Source of the DNA: Calliopsis andreniformis
Lineage: Eukaryota > Arthropoda > Insecta > Hymenoptera > Andrenidae
NCBI RefSeq assembly: GCF_051401765.1
Contig: NW_027480423.1
Location: 2,480,001-2,544,000, forward strand
Length of the DNA: 64,000 nucleotides
Reading direction: 5' to 3'
A program made the translations under genes and the position numbers. Shown here one piece after another: positions 1-11,400 of the stretch (the first letter of the stretch is position 1; every line of letters begins with the position of its first letter). A model generated the notes under the pieces. It was not told where the DNA came from. It ran no database searches and saw only the letters and a program-made list of their open reading frames with translations.

Positions 1-662
1 ACCAGTGTGAAAGTTATGGTCATTTCTACGTTCGGGCAACCTAGGCTTCACTCTAGGGCGTTGCGCCACCAGATCGAATAGTTAGGGCCTTAGAAGTCTA
101 CGCCTGAAGCATAAAATACAAAATAAATAAAACAGTTTTTCCATCGTATAAAAAGAATAATTGCAACCAGTATGAAAGTTAACGTCATTTCTACATTCCG
201 GGCAACATAGGCTTCACCCTTGGGCGTTGCACCAACAGATTGAATAGTTAGGGCCTTAGCAGTCAACGCCCGAAGCATAAGATACAAAATAAATAGAACA
301 GTTTTTCCATCGTATAAAACGAATAATTGCAACCAGTGTGAAAGTTATGGTCATTTCTACGTTCGGGCAACCTAGGCTTCACTCTAGGGCGTTGCGCCAC
401 CAGATCGAATAGTTAGGGCCTTAGAAGTCTACGCCTGAAGCATAAAATACAAAATAAATAAAACAGTTTTTCCATCGTATAAAAAGAATAATTGCAACCA
501 GTATGAAAGTTAACGTCATTTCTACATTCCGGGCAACATAGGCTTCACCCTTGGGCGTTGCACCAACAGATTGAATAGTTAGGGCCTTAGCAGTCAACGC
601 CCGAAGCATAAGATACAAAATAAATAGAACAGTTTTTCCATCGTATAAAAAGAATAATTGCT
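1..662 (+). repeat. Tandem dimer duplication at left edge
   Basis: 1-331 and 332-662 are near-identical two-monomer units. Both lack one C (ACGTTCGGGCAAC instead of ACGTTCCGGGCAAC), a deletion not present in the matching monomer at 7467, so the deletion came before the duplication. The one difference I saw is AAAAC/AAAAA near the end of each unit. The related region at 7.4 kb has a single copy of the dimer. Confidence 0.85.
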
Positions 663-1662
663 ACCGGTGTGAAAGTTATGGTCATTTCTCCGTTCCGGGC
701 AACCTAGGCTTCACTCTAGGGCGTTGCTCCACCGGATCGAATGGTTAGGGCCTTAGAAGTCAACGACAGAAGCATAAAATACAAAATAAATAAAACAGTT
801 TTTCCATCGTATAAAACGAATAATTGCAACCAGTATGATAGTTAACGTCATTTCTACTTTCCGGGCAACATAGGCTTCACCCTTGGGCGTTGCACCAACA
901 GATTGAATAGTTAGGCCCTTAGAAGTCAACGCCAGAAGCATAAAATACGAGATAAATACAACAGCTTTTCCATCGTATAAAACGAATAATTGCAACGAGT
1001 GTGGAAGTTATGGTCATGTCTACGTTCCGGGCAACCTAGGCTTCACTCTAGGGCGTTGTTCCACCAGATGGAATAGCTAGGGCCTAAGAAGTCAACGACA
1101 GAAGCATAAAACACTATATAAATACAACAGTTTTTCCATCATATAAAACGAATGATAGCACCCAGTGTGAAGGTAATGGTCATTTCTACGTTCCAGGCAA
1201 CTTAGGCGTCACCCTAGGGCGTTGCTCCACCACATCTAATAGCAACGGCCTTAGAAGTCAGCCCCAGATGAATCAAATACATAAAAGATGCCACAGCTTT
1301 TCCATCGTATAAAACGAATAATTGCAACCAGTGTGAAAGTTATGGTCATTTCTACGTTCCGGGCAACATAGGCTTCACTCTAGGGCGTCGCTCCACCAGA
1401 TCGAATAGTTAGGGCCTTAGAAGTCAACGCCCGAAGCATAAAATACAAAATACATAAAACAGCTTTTCCATCGTATAAAACGAATAATTGCAACCAGTAT
1501 GAAAGTTAACGTCATTTCTACTTTCCGGGCAACATAGGCTTCACCCTTGGGCGTTGCACCAACAGATTGAATAGTTAGGGCCTTAGCAACCAACGCCCGA
1601 AGCATAAAATACAAAATGAATAGAACACTTTTTCCATCGTATAAAAAGAATAATTGCTACCG

Positions 1663-1686
1663 GTGTGAAAGTTATGGTCATTTCTA
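1663..1686 (+). other. Unequal-exchange junction, hybrid monomer
   Basis: The monomer here begins like the one at about 8799 (ACCGGTGTG) and continues like the next one at about 8965 (CTACGTTACGCGCAACC). The switch lies between the GG of CCGG at 1663 and the A of CTACG at 1686, inside sequence shared by both parents. One monomer is missing compared with 8.8-9.0, 17.1-17.3, 22.3-22.4 and 30.6-30.7 kb, so a loss here is the simplest reading. Confidence 0.82.
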
Positions 1687-3296
1687 CGTTACGCGCAACC
1701 TGGGCTTCACCCGAGGGCGTTCCTCCACCAGATCGAATAGTTAGGGCCTTAGAAGTCAACGCCCGAAGCATAAAATACAAAATAAATAAAACAGGTTTTC
1801 CATCGTATAAAACGAATAATTGCAACCAGTATGAAAGTTAACGTCATTTCTACTTTCGGGGCAACATAGGCTTCACCCTTGGGCGTTGCACCAACAGATT
1901 GAATAGTTAGGCCCTTAGAAGTCAACGCCAGAAGCATAAAATACGATATAAATACAACAGTTTTTCCATCGCATAAAACGAATAATTGCAACCAGTATGA
2001 AAGTTAACGTCATTTCTACCTTCCGGGCAACATAGGCTTCACCTTGGACGTTGCACCAACAGATTTAATAGTTAGGGCCTTAGAAGTCAACGCCCGAAGC
2101 ATGAAATACAAAATAAATAGAACAGTTTTTCCATCGTATAAAACGAATAATTGCAACCAGTGTAAAGGTAATGGTCATTTCTACGTTCCGGGGAACTTAG
2201 GCGTCACCCTAGGGCGTTGCTCCACCACTTCTAATAGCAACGGCCTTAGAAGTCAACCCCAGATGAATAAAATACATAAAAGATGCCACAGCTTTTCCAT
2301 CGTATAAAACTAATAATTGCAACCAGTGTGAAAGTTATGGTCATTTCTACGTTCCGGGCAACCTAGGCTTCACTCTAGGGCGTTGCACCACCAGATCAAA
2401 TAGTTAGGGCCTTAGAAGTCAACGCCAGAAGCATAAAATACGATATAAATACAACAGTTTTTCCATCGTATAAAACGAATAATTGCTACCAGTGTGAAAG
2501 TTATGGTCATTTCTACGTTACGCGCAACCTAGGCTTCACCCGAGGGCGTTGATCCACCAGATGGAATAGTTAGGGCCTAAGAGTTCAACGCCAGAATCAT
2601 AAAATACGATATAAATACAACAGCTTTTCCATCGTATAAAACGAATAATTGCAACCAGTGTGGAAGTTATGGTCATTTCTACGTTTCGGGCAGCCTAGGC
2701 TTCACTCTAGGGCATTGCTCCACGAGATCGAATAGTTCGGGCCTTAGAAGTCAACGTCAGAAGCATAAAATACAGAATAAATAAAACAGTTTTTCCATCG
2801 TACAAAACGAATAATTGCTACCAGTGTGAACGTTATGGTCATTTCTACGTTCCGCGCAACCTAGGCTTCACTCTAGGGCGTTGCTCCACCAGATCGAATG
2901 GCTAGGTCCTTGGAAGTCAACGCCAGAAGCATAAAATACGATATAAATACAACAGCTTTTCCATCGTATAAAACGAATAATTGCAACCAGTGTGGATGTT
3001 ATGGTCATTTCTACGTTCCCGGCAACCTAGGCTTCACTCTAGGGCGTTGCTCGACCAGATCGAATAGCTAGGGCCTTAGAAGTCAACGCCTGAAGTATAA
3101 AATACAATAAAAATGCAACAGTCTTTCCATCCTATAACAGGAATAACTGCAACCCGTGTGAAAGTGACGGTCATTTCTACGTTCCAGGCAACCTAGGATT
3201 CACCCTAGGGCGTAGTTCCACCAGATAGAATAGTTAGGGCCTAAGAAGTCAACGCCAGAAGCTTAAAACGCTATATAAATACAACAGCTTTTCCAA

Positions 3297-3304
3297 CATA
3301 TAAA
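3297..3304 (+). other. Block junction within CATATAAA
   Basis: Left of this 8-bp interval the sequence follows 10.6 kb (offset 7,302; AACATA at 3295-3300). Right of it the sequence follows 14.1 kb (offset 10,789; AAAGCGAATAATTGC). Both parents share CATATAAA, so the switch is mapped to these 8 bases. Confidence 0.8.
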
Positions 3305-4175
3305 GCGAATAATTGCAACCAGGATGAAATTTATGGTCATTTCTACTTTCCGGGCAACCTAGGCTTCACACTAGGGCGTTGCCCCACCAGATCGAATAGT
3401 CAGGGCCTTAGAAGTCAATGCCCGAAGCATAAAACACAAAATAAATAAAACAGATTTTCCATCGCATAAAACGATTAATTGCAACCAGTATGAAAGTTAA
3501 CGTCATTTCTACCTTCCGGGCAACATAGGCATCACCTTGGGCGTTGCACCAACAGATTTAATAGTTAGGGCCTTAGAAGTCAACGCCCGAAGCATGAAAT
3601 ACATAATAAATAGAACAGTTTTTCCATCGTATAAAACGAATAATTGCAACCAGTGTGAAGGTAATGGTCATTTCTACGTTCCGGGGAACTTAGGCGTCAC
3701 CCTAGGGCGTTGCTCCACCACATCTAATAGCAACGGCCTTAGAGGTCAACCCCAGATGAATAAAATACATAAAAGATGCCACAGCTTTTCCATCGTATAA
3801 AACTAATAATTGCAACCAGTGTGAAAGTTATGGTCATTTCTACGTTCCGGGCAACCTAGGCTTCACTCTAGGGCGTTGCGCCACCAGATCGAATAGTTAG
3901 GGCCTTAGAAGTCAACGCCAGAAGCAGAAAACACTATATAAATACAACAGTTTTTCCATCATATAAAGCGAATAATTGCAACCAGGATGAAATTTATGGT
4001 CATTTCTACTTTCCGGGCAACCTAGGCTTCACTCTAGGGCGTTGCCCCACCAGATCGAATAGCTAGGGCCTTAGAAGTCAATGCCCGAAGCATAAAACAC
4101 AAAATAAATAAAACAGCTTTTCCATCGCATAAAACGAATAATTGCAACCAGTATGAAAGTTAACGTCATTTCTAC
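3305..4175 (+). repeat. Block copied from 14094-14964
   Basis: About five monomers matching 14094-14964 at a constant offset of 10,789, including the GGATGAAATTTATGG monomer, the CACCTTGGGCG monomer with its one-base deletion, and a CATCTAATAG monomer. The match ends at 4176 (CTACTTTCC against CTACCTTCC), where the register of the 13.4-kb repeat takes over; 4118-4175 fits both. Confidence 0.8.
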
Positions 4176-6967
4176 TTTCCGGGCAACATAGGCTTCACCC
4201 TTGGGCGTTGCACCAACAGATTGAATAGTTAGGCCCTTAGAAGTCAACGCCAGAAGCATAAAATACAAGATAAATACAACAGCTTTTCCATCGTATAAAA
4301 CGAATAATTGCAACCAGTGTGGAAGTTATGGTCATGTCTACGTTCCGGGCAACCTAGGCTTCACTCTAGGGCGTTGTTCCACCAGATGGAATAGCTAGGG
4401 CCTAAGAAGTCAACGCCAGAAGCATAAAACACTATATAAATACAACAGTTTTTCCATCATATAAAACGAATGATAGCAACCAGTGTGAAGGTAATGGTCA
4501 TTTCTACGTTCCAGGCAACTTAGGCGTCACCCTAGGGCGTTGCTCCACCACATCTAATAGCAACGGCCTTAGAAGTCAGCCCCAGATGAATAAAATACAT
4601 AAAAGATGCCACAGCTTTTCCATCGTATAAAACGAATAATTGCAACCAGTGTGAAAGTTATGGTCATTTCTACGTTCCGGGCAACATAGGCCTCACTCTA
4701 GGGCGTGGCGCCACCAGATCGAATAGTTAGGGCCTTAGAAGTCAACGCCAGAAGCATAAAATACGATATAAATACAACAGCTTTTCCATCGTATAAAACG
4801 AATAATTGCAACCAGTGTGGAAGTTATGGTCATTTCTACGTTCCGGGCAACCTAGGCTTCACTCTAGGGCGTTGTTCCACCAGATGGAATAGCTAGGGCC
4901 TAAGAAGTCAACGCCAGAAGCATAAAACACTATATAAATACAACAGTTTTTCCATCATATAAAACGAATGATAGCAACCAGTGTGAAAGTTATGCTCATT
5001 TCTACGTTCCGGGCAACATAGGCTTCACTCTAGGGCTTCGCGCCACCAGATCGAATAGTTAGGGCCTTAGAAGTCAACGCCCGTAGCATAAAATACAAAA
5101 TACATAAAACAGCTTTTCCATCGTATAAAACGAATAATTGCAACCAGTATGAACGTTATGGTCATTTCTACGTTCCGCGCAACCTAGGCTTCACTCTAGG
5201 GCGTTGCTCCACCAGATTGAATAGTTAGGGCCTTAGCAATCAACGCCCGAAGCATAAAATACAAAATAAATAGAACACTTTTTCCATCGTATAAAAAGAA
5301 TAATTGCTACCGGTGTGAAAGTTATGGTCATTTCTCCGTTCCGGGCAACCTAGGCTTCACTCTAGGGCGTTGCTCCACCGGATCGAATGGTTAGGGCCTT
5401 AGAAGTCAACGCCAGAAGCTTAAGATACAAAATAAATAGAACAGTTTTTCCATCGTATAAAAAGGATAATTGCTACCGGTGTGAAAGTTATGGTCATTTC
5501 TCCGTTCCGGGCAACCTAGGCTTCACTCTAGGGCGTTGCTCCACCGGATCGAATGGTTAGGGCCTTAGAAGTCAACGCCAGAAGCATAAAATACAAAATA
5601 AATAAAACAGTTTTTCCATCGTATAAAACGAATAATTGCTACCAGTGTGAAAGTTATGGTCATTTCTACGTTACGCGCAACCTAGGCATCACCCGAGGGC
5701 GTTGTTCCACCAGATGGAATAGTTAGGGCCTAAGAGTTCAACGCCAGAATCATAAAATACGATATAAATACAACAGCTTTTCCATCGTATAAAACGAATA
5801 ATTGCAACCAGTGTGGAAGTTATGGTCATTTCTACGTTCCGGGCAACCTAGGCTTCACTCTAGGGCGTTGCGCCACCAGATCGAATAGCTAGGGCCTTAG
5901 AAGTCAACGCCAGAAGCATAAAACACTATATAAATACAACAGTTTTTCCATCATATAAAGCGAATAATTGCAACCAGGATGAAATTTATGGTCATTTCTA
6001 CTTTCCGGGCAACCTAGGCTTCACTCTAGGGAGTTGCCCCACCAGATCGAATAGCTAGGGCCTTAGAAGTCAATGCCCGAAGCATAAAACACAAAATAAA
6101 TAAAACAGCTTTTCCATCGCATAAAACGAATAATTGCAACCAGTATGAAAGTTAACGTCATTTCTACCTTCCGGGCAACATAGGCTTCACCTTGGGCGTT
6201 GCACCAACAGATTTAATAGTTAGGGCCTTAGAAGTCAACGCCCGAAGCATGAAATACAAAATAAATAGAACAGTTTTTCCATCGTATAAAACGAATAATT
6301 GCAACCAGTGTGAAGGTAATGGTCATTTCTACGTTCCGGGGAACTTAGGCGTCACCCTAGGGCGTTGCTCCACCACATCTAATAGCAACGGCCTTAGAAG
6401 TCAACCCCAGATGAATAAAATACATAAAAGATGCCACAGCTTTTCCATCGTATAAAACTAATAATTGCAACCAGTGTGAAAGTTATGGTCATTTCTACGT
6501 TCCGGGCAACCTAGGCTTCACTCTAGGGCGTTGCGCCACCAGATCGAATAGTTAGGGCCTTAGAAGTCAACGCCAGAAGCATAAAATACGATATAAATAC
6601 AACAGTTTTTCCATCGTATAAAACGAATAATTGCTACCAGTGTGAAAGTTATGGTCATTTCTACGTTACGCGCAACCTAGGCATCACCCGAGGGCGTTGA
6701 TCCACCAGATGGAATAGTTAGGGCCTAAGAGTTCAACGCCAGAATCATAAAATACGATATAAATACAACAGCTTTTCCATCGTATAAAACGAATAATTGC
6801 AACCGGTGTGGAAGTTATGGTCATTTCTACGTTCCGGGCAACCTAGGCTTCACTCTAGGGCGTTGTTCCACCAGATGCAATAGTTAGGGCCTAAGAAGTC
6901 AACGCCAGAAGCATAAAACACTATATAAATACAACAGTTTTTCCATCATATAAAACGAATAATTGCA

Positions 6968-7466
6968 ACCAGGATGAAAGTTCTTCTACATTTCTACTTT
7001 CCGGGCAACCTAGGCTTCACCCTAGGGCGTTGCTCCAACAGATTGAGTAGCTAGGGCCTTAGAAGTCAATGCCCGAAGCATAAAATACAATATAAATACA
7101 ACAGTTTTTCCATCGTATAAAACCAATAATTGAAACCAGTATGAAAGTTAACGTCATTTCTACTTTCCGGGCTACCTAGGCTTCACCCTAGAGCGTTGCA
7201 CCAACAGATTGAATAGTTAGGGCCTTAGAAGCCAACGCCAGAAGCATAAAGTACAATAAAGATGCAAAAGTTTTTCCATCGTATAACAGGAATAACTGCA
7301 AACAGTGTGAAAGTTATGGTCATTTCTACGTTCCGGGCAACCTCGGCTTCACTCTAGGGCGTTGCGGCACCAGATCGAATAGTTAGGGCCTTAGAAATCA
7401 ACGCCCGAAGCATAAAATACAAAATAAATAATACAGTTTTTCCATCGTATAAAACGAATAATTGCA
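6968..7466 (+). repeat. Three-monomer cassette shared by both domains
   Basis: The cassette runs: a GGATGAAAG monomer with GATTGAGTAGCTAGG; a GAAACCAGTATGAAAG monomer with GGGCTACC and CTAGAGCG; then the linker AAAGTACAATAAAGATGC and a CTCGGCTTC/GCGGCACC monomer. The linker is a good tag and starts at 7248, 11563, 20692, 25007, 36959, 38121, 40778, 42438, 46589, 50408 and 55223. It thus occurs in the 13.4-kb HOR and in the 3.8-4.2-kb HORs, linking two otherwise distinct domains. This copy carries one extra base (CTTCTACATTTC) and spans 499 bp. Confidence 0.82.
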
Positions 7467-7632
7467 ACCAGTGTGAAAGTTATGGTCATTTCTACGTTCC
7501 GGGCAACCTAGGCTTCACTCTAGGGCGTTGCGCCACCAGATCGAATAGTTAGGGCCTTAGAAGTCTACGCCTGAAGCATAAAATACAAAATAAATAAAAC
7601 AGTTTTTCCATCGTATAAAAAGAATAATTGCA
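7467..7632 (+). repeat. Reference monomer, common type (GTGTGAAAGTTATGG)
   Basis: Exactly 166 bp from ACCAG to the next ACCAG. In order it carries GTGTGAAAGTTATGG, CATTTCTACGTTCCGGGCAAC, CCTAGGCTTCACTCTAGGG, CGTTGCGCCACCAGATCG, a GTTAGGGCCTTAGAAG segment, an A-rich linker with several A-tracts, and T5-CCATCG followed by an A-rich end. This is the commonest monomer class and occurs throughout the window. Subclasses differ mainly in the linker: ATACAAAATAAATA, ATACGATATAAATA, ACACTATATAAATA, ATACAATAAAAATGC or ATACGATAAAGATGC. Confidence 0.9.
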
Positions 7633-7798
7633 ACCAGTATGAAAGTTAACGTCATTTCTACATTCCGGGCAACATAGGCTTCACCCTTGGGCGTTGCACC
7701 AACAGATTGAATAGTTAGGGCCTTAGCAGTCAACGCCCGAAGCATAAGATACAAAATAAATAGAACAGTTTTTCCATCGTATAAAAAGAATAATTGCT
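7633..7798 (+). repeat. Monomer variant with GTTAAC (TATGAAAGTTAACG type)
   Basis: A second well-marked class, 166 bp. It differs from the common type by a linked group of changes: TATGAAAGTTAACG for GTGTGAAAGTTATGG, usually ACTTTCCGGG for ACGTTCCGGG (ACATTCCGGG in this copy), CAACATAGG for CAACCTAGG, CACCCTTGGGCG for CACTCTAGGGCG, and GCACCAACAGATTGAATAG for GCTCCACCAGATCGAATAG. Because the changes travel together, this is a true monomer lineage and not scattered mutation. It alternates irregularly with the common type and is most frequent left of 34 kb. Confidence 0.88.
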
Positions 7799-8296
7799 AC
7801 CGGTGTGAAAGTTATGGTCATTTCTCCGTTCCGGGCAACCTAGGCTTCACTCTAGGGCGTTGCTCCACCGGATCGAATGGTTAGGGCCTTAGAAGTCAAC
7901 GCCAGAAGCATAAAATACAAAATAAATAAAACAGTTTTTCCATCGTATAAAACGAATAATTGCAACCAGTATGATAGTTAACGTCATTTCTACTTTCCGG
8001 GCAACATAGGCTTCACCCTTGGGCGTTGCACCAACAGATTGAATAGTTAGGCCCTTAGAAGTCAACGCCAGAAGCATAAAATACGAGATAAATACAACAG
8101 CTTTTCCATCGTATAAAACGAATAATTGCAACGAGTGTGGAAGTTATGGTCATGTCTACGTTCCGGGCAACCTAGGCTTCACTCTAGGGCGTTGTTCCAC
8201 CAGATGGAATAGCTAGGGCCTAAGAAGTCAACGACAGAAGCATAAAACACTATATAAATACAACAGTTTTTCCATCATATAAAACGAATGATAGCA

Positions 8297-8462
8297 CCCA
8301 GTGTGAAGGTAATGGTCATTTCTACGTTCCAGGCAACTTAGGCGTCACCCTAGGGCGTTGCTCCACCACATCTAATAGCAACGGCCTTAGAAGTCAGCCC
8401 CAGATGAATAAAATACATAAAAGATGCCACAGCTTTTCCATCGTATAAAACGAATAATTGCA
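8297..8462 (+). repeat. Monomer variant with CATCTAATAGCAACGG and altered linker
   Basis: A third class, still 166 bp, marked by GTGTGAAGGTAATGG, CAGGCAACTTAGGCGTCACC, CCACATCTAATAGCAACGG, and a rewritten linker (CAGATGAATAAAATAC, then ATAAAAGATGCCACAG). It recurs at many places between 1.2 and 33.2 kb and again near 43.5 and 47.7 kb. Length is kept although about 20 positions differ from the common type. Confidence 0.87.
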
Positions 8463-11400
8463 ACCAGTGTGAAAGTTATGGTCATTTCTACGTTCCGGGC
8501 AACATAGGCTTCACTCTAGGGCGTCGCTCCACCAGATCGAATAGTTAGGGCCTTAGAAGTCAACGCCCGAAGCATAAAATACAAAATACATAAAACAGCT
8601 TTTCCATCGTATAAAACGAATAATTGCAACCAGTATGAAAGTTAACGTCATTTCTACTTTCCGGGCAACATAGGCTTCACCCTTGGGCGTTGCACCAACA
8701 GATTGAATAGTTAGGGCCTTAGCAACCAACGCCCGAAGCATAAAATACAAAATGAATAGAACACTTTTTCCATCGTATAAAAAGAATAATTGCTACCGGT
8801 GTGAAAGTTATGGTCATTTCTCCGTTCCGGGCAACCTAGGCTTCACTCTAGGGCGTTGCTCCACCGGATCGAATGGTTAGGGCCTTAGAAGTCAACGCCA
8901 GAAGCATAAAATACAAAATAAATAAAACAGTTTTTCCATCGTATAAAACGAATAATTGCTACCAGTGTGAAAGTTATGGTCATTTCTACGTTACGCGCAA
9001 CCTGGGCTTCACCCGAGGGCGTTCCTCCACCAGATCGAATAGTTAGGGCCTTAGAAGTCAACGCCCGAAGCATAAAATACAAAATAAATAAAACAGGTTT
9101 TCCATCGTATAAAACGAATAATTGCAACCAGTATGAAAGTTAACGTCATTTCTACTTTCGGGGCAACATAGGCTTCACCCTTGGGCGTTGCACCAACAGA
9201 TTGAATAGTTAGGCCCTTAGAAGTCAACGCCAGAAGCATAAAATACGATATAAATACAACAGTTTTTCCATCGCATAAAACGAATAATTGCAACCAGTAT
9301 GAAAGTTAACGTCATTTCTACCTTCCGGGCAACATAGGCTTCACCTTGGACGTTGCACCAACAGATTTAATAGTTAGGGCCTTAGAAGTCAACGCCCGAA
9401 GCATGAAATACAAAATAAATAGAACAGTTTTTCCATCGTATAAAACGAATAATTGCAACCAGTGTGAAGGTAATGGTCATTTCTACGTTCCGGGGAACTT
9501 AGGCGTCACCCTAGGGCGTTGCTCCACCACATCTAATAGCAACGGCCTTAGAAGTCAACCCCAGATGAATAAAATACATAAAAGATGCCACAGCTTTTCC
9601 ATCGTATAAAACTAATAATTGCAACCAGTGTGAAAGTTATGGTCATTTCTACGTTCCGGGCAACCTAGGCTTCACTCTAGGGCGTTGCACCACCAGATCG
9701 AATAGTTAGGGCCTTAGAAGTCAACGCCAGAAGCATAAAATACGATATAAATACAACAGTTTTTCCATCGTATAAAACGAATAATTGCTACCAGTGTGAA
9801 AGTTATGGTCATTTCTACGTTACGCGCAACCTAGGCTTCACCCGAGGGCGTTGATCCACCAGATGGAATAGTTAGGGCCTAAGAGTTCAACGCCAGAATC
9901 ATAAAATACGATATAAATACAACAGCTTTTCCATCGTATAAAACGAATAATTGCAACCAGTGTGGAAGTTATGGTCATTTCTACGTTCCGGGCAGCCTAG
10001 GCTTCACTCTAGGGCATTGCTCCACGAGATCGAATAGTTCGGGCCTTAGAAGTCAACGTCAGAAGCATAAAATACAGAATAAATAAAACAGTTTTTCCAT
10101 CGTACAAAACGAATAATTGCTACCAGTGTGAACGTTATGGTCATTTCTACGTTCCGCGCAACCTAGGCTTCACTCTAGGGCGTTGCTCCACCAGATCGAA
10201 TGGCTAGGTCCTTAGAAGTCAACGCCAGAAGCATAAAATACGATATAAATACAACAGCTTTTCCATCGTATAAAACGAATAATTGCAACCAGTGTGGATG
10301 TTATGGTCATTTCTACGTTCCCGGCAACCTAGGCTTCACTCTAGGGCGTTGCTCGACCAGATCGAATAGCTAGGGCCTTAGAAGTCAACGCCTGAAGTAT
10401 AAAATACAATAAAAATGCAACAGTCTTTCCACCCTATAACAGGAATAACTGCAACCCGTGTGAAAGTGATGGTCATTTCTACGTTCCAGGCAACCTAGGA
10501 TTCACCCTAGGTCGTAGTTCCACCAGATAGAATAGTTAGGGCCTAAGAAGTCAACGCCAGAAGCTTAAAACGCTATATAAATACAACAGCTTTTCCAACA
10601 TATAAAACGGATAATTGCAACCAGGATGAAAGTAATGGTCATTTCTACTTTCCGGGCAACCTAGGTTTCACCCTGGGGCGTTGCTCCAACAGATTGAATA
10701 GTTAGGGCCTTAGAAGTCAATGCCCGAAGCATAAAATACAATATAAATACAACAGTTTTTCCATCGTATAAAACGAATAATTGCAACCAGTATGAAAGTT
10801 ATCGTCATTTCTACTTTCCGGGCAACCTAGGCTTCACCCTAGGGCGTTGCACCAACTGATTGAATAGTTAGGGCCTTAGAAGTCAACGCCCGAAGCATAA
10901 AATACAAAATAAACAGAACAGTTTTTCCATCGTATAAAACGAATAATTGCTACCGGTGTGAAATTTATGGTGATTTCTCCGTTCCGGGCAACCTAGGCTT
11001 CACTCTAGGGCATTGCTCCACCAGATCGAATAGTTAGGGCCGTAGAAGTCAACGCCAGAAGCATAAAATACAAAATAAATAAAACAGTTTTTCCACCGTA
11101 TAAAACGAATAATTGCTACCAGAGTGAAATTTATGGTCACTTCTACGTTCCGCGCAACCTCGGCTTCACCCAAGGGCGTTGTTCCACCAGATGGAATAGT
11201 TAGGGCCTAAGAAGTCAACGCCAGAAGCATAAAATACGATATAAATACAACAGTTTTTCCATTGTATAAAACGAATGATAGTAACCAGTGTGAAAGTTAT
11301 GGTCATTTCTACGTTCCGGGCAACCTAGGCTTCACTCTAGGGCGTTGCTCCTCCAGATCGAATAGTTAGGGAATTAGAAGTCAACGTCCGAAGCATAAAA

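Larger units (their letters stand above)
332..3304 (+). repeat. Block A: shortened copy of 7467-10606
   Basis: This block matches 7467-10606 monomer by monomer, first at an offset of 7,135-7,136, then of 7,302 after one monomer is lost at 1663-1686. About a dozen substitutions are visible, for example GACAGAAG for GCCAGAAG near 767, AATCAAATAC for AATAAAATAC near 1271 and CCACTTCTAATAG for CCACATCTAATAG near 2228. That makes it clearly more diverged than the two 13.4-kb copies are from each other. The match stops at 3305 (AAAGCG against AAAACGG). Confidence 0.85.

Noticed and set aside
90..332. Recurring minus-strand open frames of 62-94 codons (MQLFVLYDGK-type peptides), dozens of copies
   Set aside because: They are translations of about 1.5 monomers. 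Each overlaps its neighbour by the 166-bp period, which shifts the frame by one, and their differences follow the monomer classes. There is no sign of codon-level constraint and no gene context. Their hydrophobic look comes from the A+T-rich linker.
2044..2307. Recurring plus-strand 87-codon frames with CNQC-x4-H, resembling a zinc knuckle
   Set aside because: The final Cys of a CCHC knuckle is missing (H is followed by FYVPG). The frame arises only where a CACCTTGGG or related frame-shifting monomer precedes a CATCTAATAG monomer, and the same bases are also open on the other strand. It is a chance product of the satellite.
5931..5970. TATA-box-like CTATATAAATAC in many linkers as promoters
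   Set aside because: It is one of several A+T-rich linker forms, with no conserved start region or transcription unit downstream. Satellite transcription cannot be judged from sequence alone.
7467..7632. tRNA-like or SINE origin (GATCGAATAG and GTTCCGGGC resemble a B box)
   Set aside because: The match to the GTTCGANNC core is poor, there is no A box at the right distance and no cloverleaf could be drawn. The T5 run alone is not evidence of a Pol III unit.
7467..7798. CENP-B box (TTCG-N4-A-N2-CGGG)
   Set aside because: I searched the consensus classes on both strands. The nearest reading, TTCGATCTGGTGGAG on the minus strand, lacks the A and the CGGG core. No canonical box was found, though not every monomer was checked.
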